A model generated the notes under the pieces. The model saw nothing but the letters and a program-made list of their open reading frames with translations, did not search any database and was not told where the DNA came from. Below, one piece after another: positions 1 through 4,722 of a stretch of DNA of 6,123 bases. Where the stretch lies: positions 1-6,123 of the forward strand of contig JAEUSE010000063.1 in assembly GCA_016788805.1 (NCBI GenBank). Direction: 5' to 3'. Position numbers and translations under genes: made by a program. The DNA is from Candidatus Doudnabacteria bacterium. GTDB taxonomy: Bacteria; Patescibacteriota; Doudnabacteria; UBA920. The number at the start of each line of letters is the position of its first letter. The first letter of the stretch is position 1.

Positions 1-523
1 TAATACTCGCGGCGCCGTGATGGCACTTAGAAAAGTCGTCATTTACGTATGCATCCGCCAACCCGGCCAACTTCTTCGCGAACGCCACACTACTACTCAA
101 CTCTTCGGAGTAAAATTCCAAATTTTCCAGAAACACAACGCTCGATGCGCTAATAGCCTGTATGCGCTCACGGTGTTTAGTCTCTTCCAGATTACCAGTG
201 TAAAAAACTAAGCCGCCTGTCGACCCCTCCGGAACCGCGAAGTCGGTTTGAAAATACTTTAAACCCAGCAACTTGGCCATGCGTTCTGCCACCGGTCCGA
301 GACTGAGCTTTTTTACCGCCACACCTTCGGGCCGACCACGCTTACCGCAAATTACAACCCCATTACCATGCTTCATAAGTAACTGCAGGGTCGGCAAAGA
401 AGCCTTGATTCTAAAATCGTCGGCAACCTCACCAGTATCTCCGCCTAAGGGCACATCTACACTGGCTCGAACAAGAACGGTTTTATTTTTAACATGCGCT
501 GTCCGTATGTATTTTATAGCCAT
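1..523 (-). CDS. pgk: Phosphoglycerate kinase-like protein, N-terminal 174 codons (3' end outside window)
   Basis: PGK transfers phosphate from 1,3-bisphosphoglycerate to ADP. The reading frame is open from the ATG at 523 to the window edge, and the visible 174 residues cover most of the N-terminal, 3-phosphoglycerate-binding domain. Landmarks can be aligned in order: KTVLVR (14-19), DDFRIK (35-40), GRPEG (63-67), SLGPVA (74-79), FLENLEF (131-137) and YVNDDFSKCHHGAAS (159-173). Compared with the family consensus, several substrate-site residues differ: the D-x-N of RVDFN is S21/D23, the His of SHLGRP is K61, the Arg of ENLRF is E136, and the HR-x-H patch is H168, H169, A171. R38, R64 and H168 remain. 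The gene follows GAPDH, the usual gap-pgk order. A weak GGAAG at 531-535 lies 7 bases before the ATG, inside a repeat array. Family membership is clear; ordinary PGK activity is doubtful. Confidence 0.88.
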   Translation of the reverse strand, partial: MAIKYIRTAHVKNKTVLVRASVDVPLGGDTGEVADDFRIKASLPTLQLLMKHGNGVVICGKRGRPEGVAVKKLSLGPVAERMAKLLGLKYFQTDFAVPEGSTGGLVFYTGNLEETKHRERIQAISASSVVFLENLEFYSEELSSSVAFAKKLAGLADAYVNDDFSKCHHGAASI

Positions 524-527
524 AGAA

Positions 528-602
528 TAGCTTCCGTAGCTTCGAAAGCTTCAAAAGCTTCAAAAGCTAGAAAGCTTAGGAAGCTACAGAAGCCAAAAGC
601 TA
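528..602. repeat. AAGCTT-type 9-bp tandem array with inverted ends, GAPDH-PGK spacer
   Basis: The spacer between GAPDH and the PGK-like gene is almost wholly built of 9-bp units close to GAAGCTTTT (minus strand), with clear units at 535-543, 544-552, 553-561 and 562-570 and decayed ones on either side. The ends are inverted: TAGCTTCC at 528-535 matches GGAAGCTA at 579-586, and GTAGCTTC at 536-543 matches GAAGCTAC at 580-587. AAGCTT at 546-551 can pair with 572-577. The transcript could therefore form a hairpin ending 12 bases before the PGK-like start codon. There is no T-tract, so a simple intrinsic terminator is unlikely. Confidence 0.8.
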
Positions 603-603
603 T

Positions 604-1626
604 TTACTTGCTGCCGACCAATATTACCTCTTCAACTAAACGATTAGAGTACCCGCACTCGTTGTCATACCACGCAACTACTTTTACAAAGTTACCGTCA
701 ATGACCTGCGTAAGCGACAAGTCCACAATACAGCTGGCCGGGTTGCCGATAATATCCGAAGAAACAATCTGCTCATTTGTGACTTCCAAAATACCCTTGT
801 ACAAAGACTCTTCGGCAGCATCAGTAAATGCCTGATTAATTTCTTCTTTGCTCGTATTCTTATTGAGCAATAGAGTGAAATCGGACAGGCTACCAACCGG
901 AGTCGGCACACGAAACGCGAGCCCGTCAAACTTGCCCTTCAAATCCGGTATAGCCTGAGTTGCCGAAATCGCCGCTCCGGTGGTGGTGGGAATAATGTTC
1001 GCGGCCGCAGCGCGAGCCCGCCGCAAATCGTTACTCTTTCCGCCAGGGGGCGGGCCGTCAATTAAATTTTGTTCGGCGGTATAACTGTGAATGGTAGTCA
1101 TAAACGCCTTAGCAATACCAAACTTCCCGTGCAACACGGACATGACCGGCGTAATACAATTGGTTGTACACGACGCATTACTCACTACCGGTTGACCGGT
1201 ATAGTCGTCGGGATTAACCCCCAACACAATAGTCGGGGTTACCCCTTCGTCTTTTGCCGGGGCAGATATAACTACGTGTCGAGCGCCGGCTTTTACGTGG
1301 GCACCGGCTTTCTCGCTGTCGGTAAACCGACCCGTGGACTCAATAACCACATCTACGGCCATGTTCGCCCAAGGAAGCATGGCCGGATCTTTTTCTGTGA
1401 GCACCGGGTACTTTACGCCGTCCACAATGACGTTTGTTTCATCAAAGCCAACCTCGCGGTGATAGTTCCGATAATTAGTGTCGTACTTGAGCAAATGAGC
1501 CAAAACCTGCGGACTGGTTAAGTCGTTAATAGCGACTACTTCCAACTCCGGCTTCTCTAACGCAATTTTAAACGCCTGGCGACCAATGCGACCAAATCCA
1601 TTTATTGCTACCCTTACTTTTTCCAT
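604..1626 (-). CDS. gap: Glyceraldehyde-3-phosphate dehydrogenase (type I)
   Basis: Oxidises and phosphorylates glyceraldehyde-3-phosphate to 1,3-bisphosphoglycerate with NAD(P)+ in the cytosol. The 340-residue length is normal for the family. The N-terminal Rossmann motif is INGFGRIGR (8-16), followed by INDL with D35, the acidic residue typical of NAD-preferring enzymes. The catalytic block SNASCTTNC (149-157) carries nucleophile C153. H180 in the MTTIH motif is the base, LRRARAAAANIIPTTTGAA (201-219) is the phosphate-site region, and WYDNECGYSNR (319-329) lies near the C terminus. One oddity is the loop DGPPPGGKSND (190-200) before LRRAR, several residues longer than the DLPHKD or DAPHKD form common in bacteria. 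The start is fixed by a good ribosome-binding site (AAAGGA, six bases before the ATG). It lies 19 bases after the small membrane-protein gene and is followed by the PGK-like gene. Confidence 0.97.
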   Translation of the reverse strand: MEKVRVAINGFGRIGRQAFKIALEKPELEVVAINDLTSPQVLAHLLKYDTNYRNYHREVGFDETNVIVDGVKYPVLTEKDPAMLPWANMAVDVVIESTGRFTDSEKAGAHVKAGARHVVISAPAKDEGVTPTIVLGVNPDDYTGQPVVSNASCTTNCITPVMSVLHGKFGIAKAFMTTIHSYTAEQNLIDGPPPGGKSNDLRRARAAAANIIPTTTGAAISATQAIPDLKGKFDGLAFRVPTPVGSLSDFTLLLNKNTSKEEINQAFTDAAEESLYKGILEVTNEQIVSSDIIGNPASCIVDLSLTQVIDGNFVKVVAWYDNECGYSNRLVEEVILVGSK

Positions 1627-1632
1627 ACCAAT

Positions 1633-1638
1633 TCCTTT
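1633..1638 (-). promoter_or_regulatory. Shine-Dalgarno site of GAPDH
   Basis: On the minus strand AAAGGA lies six bases before the GAPDH ATG. It is the only strong ribosome-binding site in the window, which contrasts with the repeat-derived leaders of several other genes here. Confidence 0.8.
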
Positions 1639-1645
1639 CTGTTAC

Positions 1646-1858
1646 TTAATTGTCTTGACCAATGTTTTGCCCTGCCTGAATTTTATGTAGCACCGTACCA
1701 TGCGCGGGCAAATCTACGTAATCGGAAGCGATGAGCAACTGTGAACGCCAAAATAGCACTGACCCCAAAGCACCGACAGCAACGGTAACCACCAGATACA
1801 TGCGGAATCTCGGGTTGGCGTCATGAATAGCTGAACCGGCAATATTATCGCTAAACAT
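1646..1858 (-). CDS. Small single-TM membrane protein, unknown function
   Basis: I do not recognise a family. From the ATG at 1858 the product is 70 residues: a short polar N terminus, one hydrophobic segment (about residues 20-37, MYLVVTVAVGALGSVLFW), then a polar tail ending in GQNIGQDN. The frame can be extended upstream to a GTG at 1912, but those 18 extra residues (rich in Leu and Cys) are encoded by the GCAGTAAGC-type repeat arm, so I prefer the ATG at 1858. No convincing Shine-Dalgarno site is visible. The gene lies between aldolase and GAPDH on the same strand and ends 19 bases before the GAPDH start, so it would be co-transcribed. It is probably a real gene but is short and has no homology evidence from reading alone. 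Confidence 0.5.
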   Translation of the reverse strand: MFSDNIAGSAIHDANPRFRMYLVVTVAVGALGSVLFWRSQLLIASDYVDLPAHGTVLHKIQAGQNIGQDN

Positions 1859-1868
1859 ACTCTTGGAT

Positions 1869-1967
1869 AAGCAATAGGCCAGTAAGCAGCATAGCAATAA
1901 GCAAATACTCACATCCGCTTATTTTTATCTATACCTTACTGCTCTACTGCATACTGCTTTACTGCTT
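1869..1967. repeat. Gene-less inverted repeat of GCAGTAAGC type (aldolase 3' end / spacer)
   Basis: Two arms of 34 bases, 1869-1902 and 1934-1967, are inverted copies. Hand alignment without gaps gives 25 matches in 34, and 31 bases separate them. Both arms are made of words such as GCAGTA, GCAATA and AGTAAGC, the same vocabulary as the arms around the four-helix gene at 4329-4682. The right arm contains the aldolase stop codon. The left arm encodes the optional N-terminal extension of the small membrane protein. It could form a hairpin in the transcript but has no T-tract. Confidence 0.75.
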
Positions 1968-2828
1968 AATTAAATTTTTAGTTCCGAATTGCAGCAACTT
2001 TCTCTCGGCCGCCTTCTTAACTGCTTCAATAACCGGTTTCATAATATATCGAGGGTCCACCTCTTCCGGCTGGTCTGCCAGGGACTTACGCAGGCTTTCC
2101 CCGTAAGCCAGACGTAATTCCGTGTCTATGTTTATTATAGCAATTCCCGCCTCTATGGCCGCGTGAATAACATTCTCATCGACCCCGCTTGCACCGTGCA
2201 AAACCAGCGGCACTTTAATGCGCTGATGAATTGCATTTATACGGGCGACATCCACATGAGGCGTAACCCCCCCGCGAATTTTTATAATCCCGTGCACAGT
2301 CCCAAAAGAGCCGGCTAGGGTGTCTACCCCGGTGGCTCTATAAAACTGTTCGGCTTCGTCCGGATCGGTCAAAAGTGCCTCAGAGTCCGACACATTTACC
2401 CAATCTTCGCTCCCACGGATTTTCCCAATCTCTCCCTGCACCCACGCTCCATGACTATGGGCAAACTCCACCATGGCTTTGGTATCGCGAATATTCTCTT
2501 CCGTTGAGAGGCCGGAATGATCTATCATCACACTGGAAAATCCAAGTTCAATGCCGCGCCTTAACTGTTCCATGTCTTTGCCATGGTCCATATGAAGCGC
2601 AACCGGCACTTTTACGCTATCGGCTAAGGTAGCCATTATCTCATAAATCGTAGTCAGTCCGGCGTATTTAACCGCGCCTTCAGATACCTCGATAATAACC
2701 GGCGTGTTCAGCCCATCGGCAGCCTGAATAATACCCATAGTGGTCTCCAGATTTTGGGTATTAAAGGCCGGGTAGGCAAACTTACCCACCATGTCCGGAA
2801 TAACGAGATCTTTTATGTGAACTAACAT
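1959..2828 (-). CDS. fba: Class II fructose-1,6-bisphosphate aldolase
   Basis: Metal-dependent aldolase, reversibly splitting fructose-1,6-bisphosphate into dihydroxyacetone phosphate and glyceraldehyde-3-phosphate. The 289 residues match the shorter class II enzymes. Visible signatures are FAYPAFNTQNLE (17-28), HMDHG (79-83; D81 catalytic acid, H82 zinc ligand), GFSSVMIDHS (96-105), GEIGKIRGSED (132-142; E133 and E141 retained), FGTVHG (175-180; H179 zinc ligand), VLHGASG (209-215; H211 zinc ligand) and INIDTELR (232-239). A close relative such as tagatose-bisphosphate aldolase cannot be excluded from motifs alone, but the GAPDH/PGK context favours the glycolytic role. The start ATG at 2828 lies only a few bases beyond a repeat arm and has no Shine-Dalgarno site. 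The final codons AAG-CAG-TAA (Lys-Gln-stop) are part of a GCAGTAAGC-type repeat arm. Confidence 0.94.
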   Translation of the reverse strand: MLVHIKDLVIPDMVGKFAYPAFNTQNLETTMGIIQAADGLNTPVIIEVSEGAVKYAGLTTIYEIMATLADSVKVPVALHMDHGKDMEQLRRGIELGFSSVMIDHSGLSTEENIRDTKAMVEFAHSHGAWVQGEIGKIRGSEDWVNVSDSEALLTDPDEAEQFYRATGVDTLAGSFGTVHGIIKIRGGVTPHVDVARINAIHQRIKVPLVLHGASGVDENVIHAAIEAGIAIINIDTELRLAYGESLRKSLADQPEEVDPRYIMKPVIEAVKKAAERKLLQFGTKNLIKQ

Positions 2829-2832
2829 AATC

Positions 2833-2864
2833 TAGTTTATAGTTTTTAGGATGTAGTTTTTAGT
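2833..2864. repeat. Left inverted arm of four-helix unit 1
   Basis: Made of TAGTTTATAG and TAGTTTTTAG words. TAGTTTATAGT at 2833-2843 is the exact reverse complement of 3234-3244. TAGTTTTTAGG at 2840-2850 matches 3220-3230, and TAGTTTTTAGT at 2854-2864 matches 3241-3251. The arm overlaps the last codons (LKTTS) and the stop of the four-helix gene. Confidence 0.85.
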
Positions 2865-3211
2865 TTCACTACAAAGACATTCAACATTCGCATGACCTCA
2901 CTAAGTAAATCGTCTATCCCGACAAAATCAGAAAGCTTAGACAAGTTCAACCGTTTAGAGATTTCTATTTGAGTTTCCAACTCGGCACCTGAACCATACG
3001 CGATAAGCAAGAAATGACGAAAATCTTTTTTTGTACCTCGTTTACTTCCTTCTGCGATATTGGAAGGTATGGATACAGCGCTTCTCCGCATCTGTGCCAC
3101 CATACCGAATATTTCGGCCTTGGGAAACGCCTCAGTCAATTGGTAGATCTTAACAACTAAATCCATCGATTTCTGCCAAACAACTAAGTCTTTGTAACTA
3201 TTACTATTCAT
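2846..3211 (-). CDS. Four-helix-bundle protein 1 (S23 / 23S rRNA intervening-sequence protein family)
   Basis: A 121-residue member of the small all-helical family that includes ORFs inside 23S rRNA intervening sequences and is related to the Avd accessory protein of diversity-generating retroelements. Visible family pattern: KDLVVWQKSMDLV (7-19), IYQLTEAFPKAEIFG (22-36), QMRRSAVSIPSNIAEG (40-55) with the conserved R42-R43 and N51-I-A-E-G, then FRHFLLIAYGSGAELE (64-79). The basic face suggests nucleic-acid binding, but the biochemical role is not established. AGGG at 3219-3222 lies seven bases before the ATG and comes from the repeat arm. The last residues are also repeat-encoded. It sits between the PfkB kinase and aldolase with no metabolic link to either, and it is clearly diverged from the other copy at 4329-4682. 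Confidence 0.92.
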   Translation of the reverse strand: MNSNSYKDLVVWQKSMDLVVKIYQLTEAFPKAEIFGMVAQMRRSAVSIPSNIAEGSKRGTKKDFRHFLLIAYGSGAELETQIEISKRLNLSKLSDFVGIDDLLSEVMRMLNVFVVKLKTTS

Positions 3212-3219
3212 TTCGTATC

Positions 3220-3251
3220 CCTAAAAACTAACTACTATAAACTAAAAACTA
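3220..3251. repeat. Right inverted arm of four-helix unit 1
   Basis: CCTAAAAACTA (3220-3230), ACTATAAACTA (3234-3244) and ACTAAAAACTA (3241-3251) are each exact reverse complements of words in the left arm at 2833-2864. Relative to the left arm, this arm carries about eight extra bases between two shared blocks, consistent with gain or loss of a repeat unit. It fills almost the whole leader of the four-helix gene. Confidence 0.85.
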
Positions 3252-3255
3252 TTGG

Positions 3256-4281
3256 TTAATCTTTCTTCTTTGCGACCAATTTGAGTATTCGTGCCTTGGT
3301 TTTAAGGTCAGTAATCGGTACTGCCTTAAACCTAGGCATTTTGGACAGTCGCTCTTCTATTTGGTGCCGGGATAACAAACCCTGCAGCGGACCGACGAAC
3401 AACACCACACTTCCGGCGTTTACCGGACCCCACTGTAATGCTTCCGCGTGCGACTTGCCGTATATCAATGCTGCAACATAGGCGGTAGTAAAACTATCCC
3501 CGGCCCCTGTAGCCTCTACCCGCTTGCCGGGAAATTCCGGAATGTAGAAAAAACCCTCATCGCTGTGGGAATAGGCCCCCCTGCGTCCGTCAGTTAAGGC
3601 AATCGCTTTAGGACCAAGTTTACGCAAACGAATACACAACTCTTCCGGGTCGCGGTTACAGTCCCCCACCCAACGCTGCGCTTCTTCTACGTTTACCGAC
3701 AATACATCAGTACGTTCTAACATCGGCTTGTTCACTTTTATACCAGCTTTTAACTGATAGGTTCCCGGGTTAAAGGCCAACTTCACCTTATTGCTGTCCA
3801 AGTATTTAGCCAAACCAGGATAAATCTCCTGGAAACCCTGAGGCATGCTTGTTAAGTAGACCCACTTACTGGGCGCAAACTTTGGCACGTGGTACTTTCG
3901 GTGCTCGTGATACACAAAAATGGTACGCTCTCCTTCGTGGGAAAGTACGGTGTGATAGTTGGTGCCATGAGTCTTATCAAAATGAATGTACTCGGTAGAC
4001 ACTCCTTCTTTGGCCATGCGATGTTTAATTTCCCGGCCGCCCACGTCATCGCCCACAATGCAAAAATACGCCGCTTTCAAACCTAAACGCGACGAACCAA
4101 TGGCGTTGTTGGACGCGTTGCCCGCAACGCTCTTAAAAAACTTCTGTACGGGAAGCTTGTCACCCCAATTTATAATCGCTTTTAAGTCTTTACCTATTTT
4201 TTTTACTTCAATGTCGTCTACAAACAAGAAACTGTCTATAACCGGGTCACCGATAGAAATAACATCGTACTTGGTTTTCAT
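3256..4281 (-). CDS. PfkB/ribokinase-family sugar kinase
   Basis: ATP-dependent kinase of the PfkB (ribokinase) superfamily, 341 residues from the ATG at 4281. The substrate-side signature is SVAGNASNNAIGSSRLG (51-67; the usual GGN is AGN). VGDDVGGREI (76-85) follows, then NPGT (171-174), NVEEA (197-201) and LTDGRRGAY (229-237). The nucleotide/catalytic signature is VEATGAGDSF (255-264), with D262 the expected catalytic base. Substrate cannot be read from motifs: fructose-6-phosphate, a free sugar or a nucleoside are all possible. Its place between transketolase and fructose-bisphosphate aldolase makes 6-phosphofructokinase activity an attractive hypothesis. An ATG six codons upstream (4299) lies inside a repeat arm, so I prefer 4281, where the conserved KYDVISIGDPVID begins. 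No Shine-Dalgarno site is visible. Confidence 0.9.
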   Translation of the reverse strand: MKTKYDVISIGDPVIDSFLFVDDIEVKKIGKDLKAIINWGDKLPVQKFFKSVAGNASNNAIGSSRLGLKAAYFCIVGDDVGGREIKHRMAKEGVSTEYIHFDKTHGTNYHTVLSHEGERTIFVYHEHRKYHVPKFAPSKWVYLTSMPQGFQEIYPGLAKYLDSNKVKLAFNPGTYQLKAGIKVNKPMLERTDVLSVNVEEAQRWVGDCNRDPEELCIRLRKLGPKAIALTDGRRGAYSHSDEGFFYIPEFPGKRVEATGAGDSFTTAYVAALIYGKSHAEALQWGPVNAGSVVLFVGPLQGLLSRHQIEERLSKMPRFKAVPITDLKTKARILKLVAKKKD

Positions 4282-4287
4282 TGCATT

Positions 4288-4319
4288 AGCAGTAAGCAAT
4301 ACAGCAGTAAGCTGTAAGC
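4288..4319. repeat. Left inverted arm of four-helix unit 2
   Basis: Built of AGCAGTAAGC, AATAC and GCTGTAAGC words. It aligns to the reverse complement of 4690-4722 with 27 matches in 33 columns and one gap, the first ten bases being identical. It fills the leader region just upstream of the PfkB kinase start at 4281. Confidence 0.85.
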
Positions 4320-4328
4320 ATTAATTAA

Positions 4329-4682
4329 TTATTTTTGAGTCTTCTTCCAACCATTCAATAAACGCCCGACTTCTTCAGCAAGCAACAAAACTTGGGAATA
4401 CTGCGAGTCAGAAATGTACCCTAAATCTCTGGCCAGTAATAACTGGTACTTAAGTTCTTCAAGAGAGCCATCGGAAATCCTGTAAAAATGCAAACAGTCC
4501 GCTCTGGACTTTCTTGTATACCCTTCAGCAATATTCGATGGAACAGATACCGCACAACGTCTACTTTGACTGGCCAATCCGAATATCTCAGTTTTAGGAT
4601 ATTGCTCAGTTAGTTTATAAGTCAATAAAACTAACTCGTGTGCTTTCTGCCAGGCGACAATATCATGAAAAGTCTTAATCAT
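4329..4682 (-). CDS. Four-helix-bundle protein 2 (S23 / 23S rRNA intervening-sequence protein family)
   Basis: A 117-residue member of the same family as the protein at 2846-3211. Matching blocks: HDIVAWQKAHELV (6-18), TYKLTEQYPKTEIFG (21-35), QSRRCAVSVPSNIAEG (39-54) with R41-R42 and N50-I-A-E-G, and HFYRISDGSLEELKYQLLLARDLGY in the second half. The two proteins share the conserved core but differ widely elsewhere, so they look like separate acquisitions rather than a recent local duplication. Its ATG at 4682 lies nine bases after the transketolase stop, and the leader is entirely repeat arm with no Shine-Dalgarno site. Translation may depend on coupling to transketolase. The stop is followed by a TAATTAATTAA run and then the other arm. 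The molecular role is unknown. Confidence 0.92.
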   Translation of the reverse strand: MIKTFHDIVAWQKAHELVLLTYKLTEQYPKTEIFGLASQSRRCAVSVPSNIAEGYTRKSRADCLHFYRISDGSLEELKYQLLLARDLGYISDSQYSQVLLLAEEVGRLLNGWKKTQK

Positions 4683-4689
4683 GGTTATC

Positions 4690-4722
4690 GCTTACTGCTT
4701 TATTGCTTTACGGCTTACTGCT
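4690..4722. repeat. Right inverted arm of four-helix unit 2
   Basis: Consists of GCTTACTGC, TTATTGC and TTTACGGC words on the plus strand. It is the inverted partner of 4288-4319. Read on the minus strand it encodes the transketolase C-terminal residues AVSRKAIKQ and the stop, then leads into the four-helix start codon. Confidence 0.85.

Larger units (their letters stand above)
2832..3251 (-). mobile_element. Candidate mobile unit: four-helix-bundle gene between inverted TAGTTTTTAG-type arms
   Basis: A unit of about 420 bp fills the junction between the PfkB kinase (stop at 3256) and aldolase (start at 2828). It holds a single ORF, the S23/IVP-family gene at 2846-3211, enclosed by inverted arms at 2833-2864 and 3220-3251. 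No transposase or reverse transcriptase is present. Calling it mobile is inference from the matched inverted ends, the near-exact fit into a gene junction, and a second unit of the same plan at 4288-4722. Confidence 0.5.
4288..4722 (-). mobile_element. Candidate mobile unit: four-helix-bundle gene between inverted GCAGTAAGC-type arms
   Basis: About 435 bp with the same plan as the unit at 2832-3251 but different arm sequence: inverted arms at 4288-4319 and 4690-4722 enclose one S23/IVP-family ORF (4329-4682). It occupies the junction between transketolase C subunit and the PfkB kinase. It also reaches into the transketolase 3' end, encoding its last ten or so residues and its stop. Mobility is inferred; no recombinase gene is present. 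Confidence 0.5.

Noticed and set aside
528..602. CRISPR array
   Set aside because: The 9-bp units are contiguous, with no unique spacers and no cas genes.
494..835. Plus-strand ORF with SKASKASK repeats
   Set aside because: It is the 9-bp spacer array read through into the antisense of GAPDH; there is no start signal or family resemblance.
1069..1521. 150-codon plus-strand ORF
   Set aside because: Lies entirely antisense to GAPDH, whose motifs and ribosome-binding site are clear.
1859..1912. GTG-initiated N-terminal extension of the small membrane protein
   Set aside because: The 18 codons are encoded by repeat arm sequence; the ATG at 1858 is a simpler start.
1869..1967. Intrinsic transcription terminator
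   Set aside because: The inverted repeat is A/T-rich and imperfect, has no T-run after it on the minus strand, and lies inside an apparent operon.
2832..3251. True 23S rRNA intervening sequence
   Set aside because: No rRNA sequence flanks the unit; both sides are protein-coding genes.
4282..4299. Upstream ATG for the PfkB kinase
   Set aside because: The six extra codons largely lie in the repeat arm and precede the conserved N terminus.
2832..4722. Diversity-generating retroelement (four-helix proteins resemble Avd)
   Set aside because: No reverse transcriptase and no template/variable repeat pair is visible, and both proteins match the S23/IVP form.
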